64,000 bases of DNA from Streptosporangiaceae bacterium. Lineage in GTDB: Bacteria; Actinomycetota; Actinomycetes; Streptosporangiales; Streptosporangiaceae. Under the pieces are notes generated by a model that made no database searches, was not told where the DNA came from, and saw only the letters and a program-made list of their open reading frames with translations. A program made the position numbers and the translations under genes. The stretch covers positions 62,001 to 126,000 of the forward strand of contig JAFAZE010000070.1 of assembly GCA_019239975.1 (NCBI GenBank), read 5' to 3'. Positions 1-8,988 of the stretch are shown piece after piece; the first letter of the stretch is position 1, and each line of letters opens with the position of its first letter.

Positions 1-830
1 TCGGCATCGTCAACGGCACCACGAACTTCATCCTGGACCGGATGGACTCCTCGGGCGCGGACTTCGGCGAGTCCCTCGAGGAGGCGCAGGCGCTCGGCTA
101 CGCGGAGGCCGACCCGACCGCCGACGTCGAGGGGTTCGACGCCGCGGCGAAGGCCGCCATCCTGGCCGGCCTGGCCTTCCATACCCGGGTCACCGCGGCC
201 GGCGTGCACCGCGAGGGGATCACCGAGGTGACGGCGGCGGACATCGCGAGCGCGCGTGCCCTGGGCCGGATCGTCAAGCTGCTGGCGATCTGCGAGCGGA
301 GCGGCGCCGGGGTGTCGGTGCGCGTGCATCCGGCGATGATCCCGAGGTCGCACCCGCTCGCCGCGGTGGGCGGGGCGTACAACGCGGTCTTCGTCGAGGC
401 GGAGTCGGCGGGGCAGCTGATGTTCTACGGCGCCGGGGCCGGCGGCACGCCGACGGCGAGCGCGGTGCTCGGCGACATCGTCGCGGTCGCCCGCAACCGG
501 CTCGCCGGGACGCGCGGGCCGGAGCTGTCCACCTACGCTGCGCTTCCGGTGCTGCCCATGGGCGATACGCTGACCAGGTACCACGTGTCACTGGACGTGG
601 ACGACCGGCCCGGCGTGCTCGCCGCCATCGCGGAGGCGGTCGCCCGGCACGACGTGTCCATCAGGGCGGTGCGGCAGGAGGGCCGGGGCGACGACGCCCA
701 GCTCGTGATCGTCACGCACGAGGCACGCGACGCCGCGCTCGCGGCGACCATAAGGGAACTCGAAGCGCTCGCCGTCGTGCGGGCGGTCGTGAGCGTGATG
801 CGGGTTGAAGGGGAGGAGGCCCTGTTATGA
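1..830 (+). CDS. hom: Homoserine dehydrogenase, C-terminal part (5' end outside window)
   Basis: NAD(P)H-dependent reduction of aspartate semialdehyde to homoserine, the branch point to threonine and methionine. The frame is already open at base 3 with the family motif [11 protein letters not shown], so the nucleotide-binding domain lies upstream of the window. The catalytic/dimerisation part follows, with the conserved [18 protein letters not shown] segment. An ACT domain ([20 protein letters not shown] onward) forms the last third; in this family it binds threonine for feedback inhibition. The stop overlaps the thrC start as ATGA at 827-830, so hom and thrC are probably translationally coupled. 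The internal ATG at 42 is not the real start. Confidence 0.97.
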   Translation, partial: GIVNGTTNFILDRMDSSGADFGESLEEAQALGYAEADPTADVEGFDAAAKAAILAGLAFHTRVTAAGVHREGITEVTAADIASARALGRIVKLLAICERSGAGVSVRVHPAMIPRSHPLAAVGGAYNAVFVEAESAGQLMFYGAGAGGTPTASAVLGDIVAVARNRLAGTRGPELSTYAALPVLPMGDTLTRYHVSLDVDDRPGVLAAIAEAVARHDVSIRAVRQEGRGDDAQLVIVTHEARDAALAATIRELEALAVVRAVVSVMRVEGEEALL

Positions 831-1924
831 CAGGCCTGCGGCATGCCACGGCGACCGGTGCCCGGTCCGGCCATTCCTGGCGCGGCGTCATCGCCGAATA
901 CCGGGACCGGCTGCCGGTGACGGCGGACGCCCCCGTCGTGACCCTGCGCGAGGGCGGCACGCCGCTGCTTCCCGCCCCCGTCCTTTCCGCGCGTACCGGG
1001 TGCGAGGTCCACCTCAAGGTGGAGGGCGCGAACCCGACCGGGTCGTTCAAGGACCGCGGCATGACCGTCGCGATCACCGTGGCCGCCGCGGCCGGCGCCA
1101 AGGCGGTGATCTGCGCGTCGACCGGGAACACCAGCGCGAGCGCCGCCGCGTACGCCGCCCGCGCGGGGCTCACCTGTGTCGTGCTCGTGCCCAGGGGCAA
1201 GATAGCGATCGGCAAGCTCGCCCAGGCGCTGGTGCACGGCGCCCGGCTGCTGCAGGTCGACGGGTCCTTCGACGACTGCCTGGAGGTGGCGCGCAAGCTG
1301 TCCGCCGCCCACCCGGTGGCGCTGGTGAACTCGGTGAACCCGGACCGGCTGCAGGGGCAGAAGACCGCGGCGTTCGAGATCGTCGACGAGCTCGGCGATG
1401 CCCCGGACGTGCACTGCCTGCCGGTCGGCAACGCGGGCAACATCACCGCGTACTGGATGGGGTACACCGAGTACGCGGCGGCGGGGGTCGCCGCGCGCAA
1501 ACCGCGGATGTTCGGCTTTCAGGCCAGCGGCGCCGCGCCCATCGTGACCGGCGAGCCGGTGCTGCACCCGCAGACGATCGCGACCGCGATCAGGATCGGC
1601 AACCCCGCGTCCTGGCGGCTCGCCGAGGCCGCGCGCGACGAGTCCGGCGGCCGGATCACCTCGGTCACCGACCGTGAAATTCTCGCCGCCTACCGGATCC
1701 TGGCCAGGGAGGAGGCGGTCTTCGGCGAGCTCGCGTCCGCGGCGAGCGTCGCCGGCCTGCTGGGGGCTTGTGCGAAGGGCGAGATCACGGTAGGTTCCCG
1801 GGTCGTCTGCACGATCACCGGCAACGGGCTGAAGGATCCGGACTGGGCGCTGTCCGGTGCCCCCGCCCCGGTGACGATCCCCGCCGACGCTGCCGCCGCG
1901 GCGGCAGCGCTCGGGCTCGGCTAG
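827..1924 (+). CDS. thrC: Threonine synthase
   Basis: PLP enzyme converting O-phosphohomoserine to threonine, the last step of the pathway. The 365-residue length is normal for the short actinobacterial class. The PLP lysine is K75 in [12 protein letters not shown]; the serine/asparagine-rich loop [14 protein letters not shown] and the phosphate loop [11 protein letters not shown] follow. The start is ATG overlapping the hom stop. It lies directly upstream of thrB, which makes its substrate. Confidence 0.98.
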   Translation: MTGLRHATATGARSGHSWRGVIAEYRDRLPVTADAPVVTLREGGTPLLPAPVLSARTGCEVHLKVEGANPTGSFKDRGMTVAITVAAAAGAKAVICASTGNTSASAAAYAARAGLTCVVLVPRGKIAIGKLAQALVHGARLLQVDGSFDDCLEVARKLSAAHPVALVNSVNPDRLQGQKTAAFEIVDELGDAPDVHCLPVGNAGNITAYWMGYTEYAAAGVAARKPRMFGFQASGAAPIVTGEPVLHPQTIATAIRIGNPASWRLAEAARDESGGRITSVTDREILAAYRILAREEAVFGELASAASVAGLLGACAKGEITVGSRVVCTITGNGLKDPDWALSGAPAPVTIPADAAAAAAALGLG

Positions 1925-1953
1925 CAGCGTATGCCGCAGGAATAGGCGGTTTC

Positions 1954-3162
1954 ATGTCGTGGCCTGATGAACCGGTCAGGGTGCGGGTTCCCGCGACCAG
2001 CGCGAACCTGGGTCCCGGCTTCGACGCGCTCGGGCTCGCGCTGGCCCTGCACGACGAGGTCGAGGCGCGGATCACGCAGGCCGGCGTCTCCATCGAGGTG
2101 ACCGGCGAGGGGCAGGAGCTCGCGGGCGCCGGCGAGAAGCACCTGGTCCTGCGCGCGATGCGCGCGGCCTTCGGCGCGCTGGGCGGCGGCCAGCCGCCCG
2201 GCATCGCGCTGCGCTGCGTGAACCGCATCCCGCACGGGCGGGGCCTGGGCTCTTCCGCGGCGGCGATCGTCTCGGGCATCCTCGCCGCGCGCGCCCTCGC
2301 GGGCCGGCGGGGGGTCACCGGGGAGGCGTCCCCCGGGGGCCGGCCGGGCGCGGACGGCGATGAGGCCGTGCTGGCGCTCGCCACGGAGCTGGAAGGCCAT
2401 CCGGACAACGTGGCCGCCTGCATCCACGGCGGGCTCACGATCGCCTGGCTCGCGGACGGCGCGCCGCGCGCGGTGCGCCTGTCACCGCTGCCGGGCATCG
2501 TGCCCGTCGCCGTGATCGCCCCGGCGCCGGTGAGCACCAAGATGGCGCGCGGGCTGCTGCCGCCGGCGGTTCCGCACCGCGACGCGGCGCTGAGCGCGGG
2601 CCGCAGCGCGCTGCTCGTCGCCGCGCTGACCGCGGAGCCCGGCGCGCTGCTCGACGCCACGGAGGACCGGCTCCACCAGGATTACCGGGCGCCGGCGATG
2701 CCCGCCACGAGCGATCTGGTCCGCCGGCTGCGCAAGGCGGGCATCCCCGCCGTCGTGTCCGGCGCGGGCCCGTCGGTGCTCGCGCTGTTCGCCACCGGGG
2801 GACGCCCCCCCGGTGACCCCGCCCCGTCTCACGCCCTGGGGGACCCTCCCCCCGGACGCCCCCGCGAGGGGACCTTCCCCTCCGGCCTCCCTTTGCCAGA
2901 GGGGACCTTCCCCTCCGGCCTCCCCTCCCCAGAGGGGACCTATCCCTCTGGCCTCCCCTTGCCACTAGACAGGCTGGATTCAATCGTGAGAGAAACGGGT
3001 ATTGAATGGCTCATAAGCCCGCTCGACGTCGAGCGACATGGCGCCAGCATCCAGCCCGCATCGCCACCCGGACCGGTGGCGGGCGGCAGGCCACGCCACA
3101 GTACATGGAACCGCGCGTCCCCGGCGCGCGGTGATGCTGCCCAGTCCTCGCCGGGCCGCTAA
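1954..3162 (+). CDS. thrB: Homoserine kinase with two in-frame repeat insertions
   Basis: GHMP kinase that phosphorylates homoserine. The start at ATG 1954 gives MSWPDEPVRVRVPATSANLG, the usual family N-terminus; the open frame extends upstream to 1768 without homology. Motif 1 (PATSANLGPGFDALGLAL), the ATP loop PHGRGLGSSAAAIVSGI and the C-terminal motif PAVVSGAGPSVLALF are intact. At 402 residues it is about 100 longer than usual. The excess is an insertion after ARALAG (about 2308-2345), a proline/glycine-rich insertion after LALFATG (about 2795-2966) and a C-terminal tail after HGASI. The normal C-terminal strand resumes as LDSIVRETGIEWLISPLDVE, so both insertions keep the frame. Activity is probable because no core motif is broken, but this is inference. 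Confidence 0.93.
   Translation: MSWPDEPVRVRVPATSANLGPGFDALGLALALHDEVEARITQAGVSIEVTGEGQELAGAGEKHLVLRAMRAAFGALGGGQPPGIALRCVNRIPHGRGLGSSAAAIVSGILAARALAGRRGVTGEASPGGRPGADGDEAVLALATELEGHPDNVAACIHGGLTIAWLADGAPRAVRLSPLPGIVPVAVIAPAPVSTKMARGLLPPAVPHRDAALSAGRSALLVAALTAEPGALLDATEDRLHQDYRAPAMPATSDLVRRLRKAGIPAVVSGAGPSVLALFATGGRPPGDPAPSHALGDPPPGRPREGTFPSGLPLPEGTFPSGLPSPEGTYPSGLPLPLDRLDSIVRETGIEWLISPLDVERHGASIQPASPPGPVAGGRPRHSTWNRASPARGDAAQSSPGR
2311..2336 (+). repeat. GC-palindrome family element, copy inside thrB
   Basis: A 26-nt element of the form GGGGTCACC-GGGG-(A/G)-GGCGTCCCCCGG. It matches the inverted copy at 2795-2820 at 25 of 26 positions. It codes for part of a short extra loop (GVTGEASPGG) in homoserine kinase. 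Longer relatives lie at 21912, 37270 and 43270. Confidence 0.75.
2795..2820 (-). repeat. GC-palindrome family element, inverted copy inside thrB
   Basis: Reverse complement of the 2311-2336 element with one mismatch. It starts the long proline/glycine insertion after FATG. Together the two copies are a 26-bp inverted repeat inside one gene. Confidence 0.75.
2866..2964 (+). repeat. Three tandem 33-bp units inside thrB
   Basis: Three consecutive 33-bp units (2866-2898, 2899-2931, 2932-2964) begin GAGGGGACC and encode EGTFPSGLPLP, EGTFPSGLPSP and EGTYPSGLPLP. The period is a multiple of three, so changes in copy number would keep the reading frame. Confidence 0.9.
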
Positions 3163-3523
3163 CCTTCTTCCTGCGACACGGATGGCTGCAAAGGAATGCC
3201 GTGGGCTCTTCGGGTGTTAGGCTGGATGCAGCATCGAGTGCCCCGCTGCGGGGCGCGTGCTGGTCAGCCACCTCCCGCCCAGGCGGTAACGTGGCGGGAT
3301 CCGGGGAACCAGGCGAGCGGCCACCGTGGTCTGAACGCTACCCGTTTCATACCTCCACGCTGCGGACTCGAGACAACCCGCACAGGAAGACGCGAGGTGC
3401 CGGGGCAATCGTGGAAATTGGCGGATATCGCGGGCAACGCGAATCGGGCCTGCCCGCGAGGGGCCGCGGAACCAGGGCGAGACAACGCCCAGGCGGCCGA
3501 GGATCATAATGGAAGGACCATTA
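3163..3523 (+). other. rho leader / intergenic region
   Basis: This 361-bp gap between thrB and rho shows no convincing gene: short frames here lack ribosome-binding sites and family resemblance. Long rho leaders with autoregulation are known in bacteria, so a regulatory leader is possible. I see no defined hairpin or riboswitch fold. Confidence 0.4.
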
Positions 3524-5509
3524 GTGAGCGACACCACCGAACTCCTCAGCGACGCGGCCCCCGCGTCCGAGGGCTCCCCCATCGGTCAAGCGGCGTCCGG
3601 TCCGGCCGCCGGCTCCGTGGGGTCCGCGTCCAGGTCGCGCGGTCGCGCCAACGCTGGCTTGTCGTCGCTGCTCGTTCCTGAACTGCAGCGCATTGCGCAG
3701 ACACTGGGCATCTCCGGTGCCGGGCGGATGCGGAAGGGGCAGCTTGTCGCCGCGATCGAGGAGCGGCAGGGCGGGGGAAGCAGCCAGTCAGGTCGCTCCC
3801 AGGCCGCCACGCCCGGAACCGGCAGCAAAGAGTCAGCCCCGCGGGGCGCGTCCGCGGGAGCCGGCGCACCTCGCCCCCTGAAGCAGGATGCCATGGAAGC
3901 AGACACATCCGTCCGATCAGGTATCGGGGACAGTGCGCGAACCGGCATAGGCGATGGAACGCGCGCCGGCGGCCTTGGCGAGGTGACGGGCGCACCAGCG
4001 GCGTCCGCGGCCGCGGCCCGGCAGGCCGACGGCGGCGCGCAGCAGCTCAGCTTTGATCAGGCAGGCCCGGGCGACCACTCCGGCCAGCGGGGCGGCCGGG
4101 ACGACGCGGCCGGCGACCGCCGCGGCGACAACCGCCGCCGCAACGGCCGCCGCGACGACCAGTCGGCGAACGGCCGGGACCAGCGCCGTGATCAGGGCCG
4201 CGACCAGGGGCGGGATCAGTCCAGGGAGCCCGCCGCGGCGAACCGCGGACCGGGCGGGGGCAGCCAGGCCGGCGACGAAGACGACGGCCAGGGGCGGCGG
4301 CGCAGCCGCGACCGGTTCCGCAACCGGAACCGGCGCCGCGACCGGCAGGGCGGCGAGCCGGAGACGGTGATCTCCGAAGACGACGTGCTGATCCCGATCG
4401 CCGGCATTCTCGACGTCCTGGAGAACTACGCGTTCGTGCGGACGACCGGGTACCTGGCCGGCCCGAACGACGTGTACGTCTCGCTGTCCCAGGTGCGCAA
4501 GCACGGGCTGCGCAAGGGCGATGTCATCGAGGGCGCGGTGCGCCAGCCACGCGAGGGCGAGCGCAGGGAGAAGTTCAACGCCCTGGTCCGGCTCGACAAG
4601 GTCAACGGCCTCGACCCGGAGCAGTCGGTGGTCCGGCCGGAGTTCTCCAAGCTGGTCCCGCTGTACCCGCAGGACCGGCTGCGCCTGGAGACCGACCCAA
4701 CCAACCTGACCACCAGGCTCATCGACCTCATCGCCCCGATCGGCAAGGGCCAGCGCGGCCTGATCGTGTCGCCGTCGAAGGCCGGCAAAACGCTGATCAT
4801 GCAGGCGATTGCGAACGCCATCACCAAGAACAACCCGGAGTGCCACCTCATGGTCGTCCTCGTCGACGAGCGCCCCGAGGAGGTCACCGACATGCAGCGC
4901 GCGGTGAAGGGCGAGGTGATCCACTCCACCTTCGACCACCCGGCGGACGACCACACCACGGTCGCGGAGCTCGGGATCGAGCGAGCCAAGCGCCTCGTCG
5001 AGATGGGCCACGACGTCGTGGTGCTGCTCGACTCGATCACCAGGCTTGGCCGTGCCTACAACCAGGCCGCGCCGGCCAGCGGGCGTATCCTCTCCGGCGG
5101 CGTCGACTCCACCGCCCTGTACCCGCCGAAGCGGTTCTTCGGCGCGGCGCGCAACATCGAGAACGGCGGCTCGCTGACGATCCTGGCGACCGCTCTGATC
5201 GAGACCGGGTCCCGGATGGACGAGGTGATCTTCGAGGAGTTCAAGGGCACCGGCAACATGGAGCTCAGGCTCCGCCGCGACCTCGCCGACAAGCGCCTGT
5301 TCCCCGCGGTGGACGTGGATGCGTCCGGTACCCGCAAGGAAGAGATCCTGCTTTCACCGGAGGAGCTCAAGATCATCTGGCAGCTGCGCCGGGTGCTGCA
5401 CGCGCTGGAGCCGCAGCAGGCCCTCGAGCTGCTCATGGAGCAGATGCGCAAGACCAGGAGCAACGCCGAGTTCCTGCTCCAGGTCCAGAAGACCACCCTC
5501 GGATCCTGA
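3524..5509 (+). CDS. rho: Transcription termination factor Rho
   Basis: Hexameric RNA-dependent ATPase/translocase that ends transcription. I chose GTG 3524 (VSDTTELLS) because GGAAGGA lies six bases upstream; the in-frame ATG at 3509 overlaps that site. Domains: the N-terminal Rho_N helical region (LLVPELQRIAQTLGISG); an acidic/arginine-glycine-rich insert at about residues 75-285; the cold-shock-like RNA-binding domain (ENYAFVRTTGYLAGPNDVYV); and the RecA-like ATPase with Walker A SPSKAGKT (residues 416-423), the HLMVVLVDERPEEVTDM segment and Walker B HDVVVLLDSITRLGRAYN. At 661 residues it fits actinobacterial Rho, whose N-terminal insert is typically long and disordered. Confidence 0.98.
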   Translation: MSDTTELLSDAAPASEGSPIGQAASGPAAGSVGSASRSRGRANAGLSSLLVPELQRIAQTLGISGAGRMRKGQLVAAIEERQGGGSSQSGRSQAATPGTGSKESAPRGASAGAGAPRPLKQDAMEADTSVRSGIGDSARTGIGDGTRAGGLGEVTGAPAASAAAARQADGGAQQLSFDQAGPGDHSGQRGGRDDAAGDRRGDNRRRNGRRDDQSANGRDQRRDQGRDQGRDQSREPAAANRGPGGGSQAGDEDDGQGRRRSRDRFRNRNRRRDRQGGEPETVISEDDVLIPIAGILDVLENYAFVRTTGYLAGPNDVYVSLSQVRKHGLRKGDVIEGAVRQPREGERREKFNALVRLDKVNGLDPEQSVVRPEFSKLVPLYPQDRLRLETDPTNLTTRLIDLIAPIGKGQRGLIVSPSKAGKTLIMQAIANAITKNNPECHLMVVLVDERPEEVTDMQRAVKGEVIHSTFDHPADDHTTVAELGIERAKRLVEMGHDVVVLLDSITRLGRAYNQAAPASGRILSGGVDSTALYPPKRFFGAARNIENGGSLTILATALIETGSRMDEVIFEEFKGTGNMELRLRRDLADKRLFPAVDVDASGTRKEEILLSPEELKIIWQLRRVLHALEPQQALELLMEQMRKTRSNAEFLLQVQKTTLGS

Positions 5510-5511
5510 CG

Positions 5512-5557
5512 CGCTGTGTTCGCCCGGGGGGCGTCGCCCCCCCGGGCGAACACAGCG
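5512..5557 (+). terminator. Perfect 20-bp hairpin after rho
   Basis: Arms 5512-5531 and 5538-5557 are perfectly complementary over 20 bp with a 6-nt loop. The hairpin starts 3 nt after the rho stop codon and has no U-tract, as is common for actinobacterial hairpin terminators. The loop-proximal part (CCCGGGGGG) resembles the G-run palindromes found elsewhere in the window. Confidence 0.8.
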
Positions 5558-5675
5558 GGAATTCGCGCCGGGCGCAGGTTGTTACCGCGTCTGGCAGACT
5601 ATGAAGCCGTAATCCGTGGTACCGGTTCACGCCGAACGATGGCGACCCGGCGACCACATGAGGCAGGAGCCAATC

Positions 5676-5924
5676 ATGAAGCCTGAGATCCACCCCGAGT
5701 ACAAGGTCACCACCGTGACCTGCAGCTGCGGGAACACGTTCGTCACCCGGTCCACCGCGTCCAACGGCGTGATCCACGCCGACGTGTGCTCGAACTGCCA
5801 CCCGTTCTACACGGGCAAGCAGAAGATCCTCGACACCGGAGGCCGGGTAGCCCGCTTCGAGAAGCGGTTCGGCAAGGCCGGCCAGGGCAGGCAGGCCGCG
5901 CAGGGCGGCGGGCCGAAGCGGTAA
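5676..5924 (+). CDS. rpmE: 50S ribosomal protein L31, zinc-binding type
   Basis: Small protein of the large ribosomal subunit. The start at ATG 5676 ([19 protein letters not shown]) has AGGCAGGAG upstream. Four cysteines in a CxC...CxxC pattern (TCSCGNTF and [15 protein letters not shown]) identify the zinc-containing form, as opposed to the zinc-free paralogue made under zinc limitation. Its 82 residues fit the family, with a short basic tail. The order rho-rpmE-prfA is widely conserved. Confidence 0.97.
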   Translation: MKPEIHPEYKVTTVTCSCGNTFVTRSTASNGVIHADVCSNCHPFYTGKQKILDTGGRVARFEKRFGKAGQGRQAAQGGGPKR

Positions 5925-6111
5925 CGCGCCGCGGCCGCCCGATCAGCACGCGTCCAGCCGGATGCCGCGCGAGCAGGCCAGATACCGCGAGTAAGCCAGA
6001 CAGCAGTTACGCCCGGGTACGCGGTGCCGCCGCGGCCCGGGCTTGCCTGTGGTGGAGAAGACGGTAGGACGGGTCGAGCCACCTTCCGTTCTGTCAGAAA
6101 GGGTTTTGACC

Positions 6112-7173
6112 GTGTTCGACCGGCTCGGTGACCTGGCGAGTGAGCACGCGGAGCTCGAGCGCGCGCTCGCCGATCCCGGCGTGCACGCGGACCCTGAGCA
6201 GGCCCGCAACCTCGGCAGGAGGTACGCGGAGCTCACGCCCATCGTGGCCGTTTACCGGGAGTGGCAGCAGGCGGGCGACGACGAGACCGCGGCGCGCGAG
6301 CTCGCGGAGGACCCCGCGTTCGCCGCGGAGGCCGGCGAGCTCGCCAAAAAGCAGCATGAGCTGGAGGAAAAGCTCCGGAGGCTGCTCGTGCCCAAGGACC
6401 CCAACGACTCGCGGGACACGATCCTCGAGGTCAAGGCGGGAGAGGGCGGCGAGGAGTCCGCGCTGTTCGCCGGCGACCTGCTGCGGATGTACCTCAGGTA
6501 CGCCGAGCGGCGCGGCTGGAAGACCGAGATCCTGGACTCCACCGCGACCGGTCTCGGCGGCGTCAAGGACGCCACCGTCGCCGTCAAGGCCGGCAAGGGG
6601 GGCGAGGGCGCCTGGTCCCGGCTCAAGTACGAGGGCGGTGTGCACCGGGTGCAGCGCGTCCCGGTCACCGAGTCGCAGGGCCGGATCCACACCTCGGCGG
6701 CGGGCGTGCTGGTCATGCCGGAGGCCGAGCCGGTCGACGTGCAGATCGGCGAGAACGACATCCGGGTCGACGTCTTCCGCTCCTCCGGGCCCGGCGGCCA
6801 GTCGGTGAACACGACGGACTCCGCGGTGCGCATCACCCACCTGCCGACCGGGATCGTGGTGTCCTGCCAGAACGAGAAGAGCCAGCTCCAGAACAAGGAG
6901 CAGGCGCTGCGCATCCTGCGCGCCCGGCTGCTGGCCCAGGCCGAGGCGGACGCCGGCGCGAAGGCGTCCGCCGAGCGCAAGGCGCAGGTACGCACCGTCG
7001 ACAGGTCCGAGCGGGTCCGCACCTACAACTTCCCGGAGAACCGCATCGCCGACCACCGGGTCGGCTACAAGGCGTACAACCTGGACCAGGTCATCGACGG
7101 CGACCTGGACGCGGTGATCGACGCGCTCGCGGCGGCGGACCTGGAAGCGAAGCTGGACGAACACGCAGGGTGA
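6112..7173 (+). CDS. prfA: Peptide chain release factor 1
   Basis: Class I release factor decoding UAA and UAG. GTG 6112 ([22 protein letters not shown]) has AGAAAGGG seven bases upstream and matches the family N-terminus; the upstream TTG at 6043 does not. The PVT anticodon-like tripeptide lies in [15 protein letters not shown]. The catalytic GGQ loop is at residues 228-230 in [13 protein letters not shown]. Length 353. prmC, which methylates the GGQ glutamine, follows immediately. Confidence 0.97.
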   Translation: MFDRLGDLASEHAELERALADPGVHADPEQARNLGRRYAELTPIVAVYREWQQAGDDETAARELAEDPAFAAEAGELAKKQHELEEKLRRLLVPKDPNDSRDTILEVKAGEGGEESALFAGDLLRMYLRYAERRGWKTEILDSTATGLGGVKDATVAVKAGKGGEGAWSRLKYEGGVHRVQRVPVTESQGRIHTSAAGVLVMPEAEPVDVQIGENDIRVDVFRSSGPGGQSVNTTDSAVRITHLPTGIVVSCQNEKSQLQNKEQALRILRARLLAQAEADAGAKASAERKAQVRTVDRSERVRTYNFPENRIADHRVGYKAYNLDQVIDGDLDAVIDALAAADLEAKLDEHAG

Positions 7174-7180
7174 GCCGGTG

Positions 7181-8092
7181 ATGAGCCTGCTGCTTGACGA
7201 GATCGCGCTGGCGACGGCGCGGCTGGCCGAGGCGGGCGTGGAGTCCCCGCGCACCGACGCGGAGCTCATCGCGGCGAACGTCCACAACGTCCGGCGCGGC
7301 GAGCTGCACGCGGTGCCGGACAGCGCGTTCGACGCCCGGTTCTGGGAGGACATCGGCCGCCGCGCGGCGCGCGAGCCGCTGCAGCACATCACGGGGCGCG
7401 CGCACTTCCGCTACCTCGAGCTGGAGGTGGGCCCCGGGGTCTTCGCGCCGCGGCCGGAGACCGAGGTGCTGGCCGGCTGGGCGATCGACCGGCTGCGCGA
7501 GATGGACGTCGCCGAGCCGGTCGCCGTCGACCTGGGCACCGGGTCGGGCGCTATCGCGCTGGCCATCGCGCAGGAGGTGCCGCGCGCCCGGGTGCACGCG
7601 GTCGAGGCGGACCCGCTCGCCCGCGCGTGGGCCGAGCGCAACATCACCCGCTACGTCGACTCGTACACCGCCGGCCGGGTGCTGCTGCACGGCGGCGATT
7701 TCACCGGCGACCTGGCGGAGCTCGGCGCCCTGGCGGGGACCGTCGACCTCGTGGTCAGCAACCCGCCGTACATTCCGCTGGGCTCGGTCGTCCCGCCGGA
7801 GGTGGCGGAGTACGACCCGCCGGCCGCGCTGTGGAGCGGCGAGGACGGCCTGTCCGCGATCCGCGCCGTGCAGCGTGCCGCACGGCGGCTGCTGCGCCCC
7901 GGCGGCCTGGTGGCGGTGGAGCACGGTGCGCCGCAGGGGGCGGCCGTGTACTGGATTTTCGCCGAGGAAGCCGGGTGGCGGGACACCCGGAACCACAAGG
8001 ACCTCGCGCGCCGCGACCGGTTCGTTACGGCGGTCTGGCCCGGTCCACTGACCGGCACGTGGCAGGATGGGACCGATGAGCGCACGATATGA
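7181..8092 (+). CDS. prmC: Release factor glutamine methyltransferase
   Basis: SAM-dependent N5-methylation of the GGQ glutamine of release factors. An N-terminal helical domain (residues 1-75) precedes a Rossmann methyltransferase with the SAM loop VDLGTGSGAIALAIA and the substrate-glutamine motif NPPY at 194-197. GTG 7178 directly precedes ATG 7181 and either could start translation. The 3' end overlaps tsaC by 17 nt. It sits directly after its substrate gene prfA. Confidence 0.96.
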   Translation: MSLLLDEIALATARLAEAGVESPRTDAELIAANVHNVRRGELHAVPDSAFDARFWEDIGRRAAREPLQHITGRAHFRYLELEVGPGVFAPRPETEVLAGWAIDRLREMDVAEPVAVDLGTGSGAIALAIAQEVPRARVHAVEADPLARAWAERNITRYVDSYTAGRVLLHGGDFTGDLAELGALAGTVDLVVSNPPYIPLGSVVPPEVAEYDPPAALWSGEDGLSAIRAVQRAARRLLRPGGLVAVEHGAPQGAAVYWIFAEEAGWRDTRNHKDLARRDRFVTAVWPGPLTGTWQDGTDERTI

Positions 8093-8873
8093 CTGCGCCG
8101 ACGCGCAGCAGCGGGAAGCCGGTATCGAGGCGGCCGTCGCCGCGGTACGCGGCGGCGGGCTGGTCGTGCTGCCCACCGACACCGTGTACGGGATCGGGGC
8201 GGACGCGTTCACGCCGCGCGCCGTGGCGATGCTGCTCGCGGCGAAGGGCAGGGGCCGGAACATGCCGCCGCCCGTCCTCGTCGGCACCGTGCGGGCCGCG
8301 GCGGCGCTGGTGGAGTCGCTCGGCGCGTTCGGCCAGGACCTGATCGACGAGTTCTGGCCGGGACCGCTGACGCTGGTGTTCCGCGCGAGCCCGACGCTGC
8401 ACTGGGACCTGGGCGAAACGATGGGCACGGTCGCGCTCCGGATGCCGCTGCACCCGGTGGCGCTCGAGCTGCTCAAGCAGGCCGGCCCGATGGCGGTGAG
8501 CAGCGCGAACCTGACCGGCCAGCCGTCCGCCACGACCGCAGCCGACGCCGAGCGGCAGCTTGGCGCGTCCGTTTCCGTCTACCTCGACGGCGGCCCGTGC
8601 GCGGACAGCGTGCCGTCGACCATCCTGGACCTGACCGGGACGCTGCCGAGGCTGCTGCGGGCCGGGGCGATCAGCGCGGACCGGCTGCGCAAGGTGGCCG
8701 CCGTGATCGAGGATTCCGGCCCGGATTTCAAGCCGTCCGCCCCGCACCCGCTCGCCGGCGGCGGCGGTCCCGCCGACCCCCCTTCCGTCTCCCGCGATAC
8801 CGAACGGACAGTGGCTGACCCGCAGGCTGTCTCAGACGGGGTGGCGGGGGAGGACGCCGAGGATGGCTCCTGA
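8076..8873 (+). CDS. tsaC: L-threonylcarbamoyladenylate synthase (Sua5/TsaC family)
   Basis: Makes threonylcarbamoyl-AMP from threonine, bicarbonate and ATP for the tRNA t6A37 modification. The YrdC-like fold is recognisable from LPTDTVYGIGADAF near the N-terminus, FWPGPLTLVF, and SSANLTGQPS with the associated LDGG segment. I prefer ATG 8076 over 8067 because GGCAGG lies about 10 bases upstream. The last 45 or so residues (after VAAVIEDSG) are a low-complexity tail without the Sua5 domain. Confidence 0.94.
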   Translation: MSARYDCADAQQREAGIEAAVAAVRGGGLVVLPTDTVYGIGADAFTPRAVAMLLAAKGRGRNMPPPVLVGTVRAAAALVESLGAFGQDLIDEFWPGPLTLVFRASPTLHWDLGETMGTVALRMPLHPVALELLKQAGPMAVSSANLTGQPSATTAADAERQLGASVSVYLDGGPCADSVPSTILDLTGTLPRLLRAGAISADRLRKVAAVIEDSGPDFKPSAPHPLAGGGGPADPPSVSRDTERTVADPQAVSDGVAGEDAEDGS

Positions 8874-8988
8874 ACGAGCCGTAACCGTGACGTCACCGCC
8901 TCCGGTGCCGCCGCGAACCCCTTGCGGGCGTCCGTGCCATAAAGTGGCCATGATGCCCAATCGTTCGGTGCGACTGCGGTAGCCGGCA

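Noticed and set aside
3201-3509. 102-codon frame before rho
   Set aside because: No ribosome-binding site and no recognisable protein features; more likely an untranslated leader.
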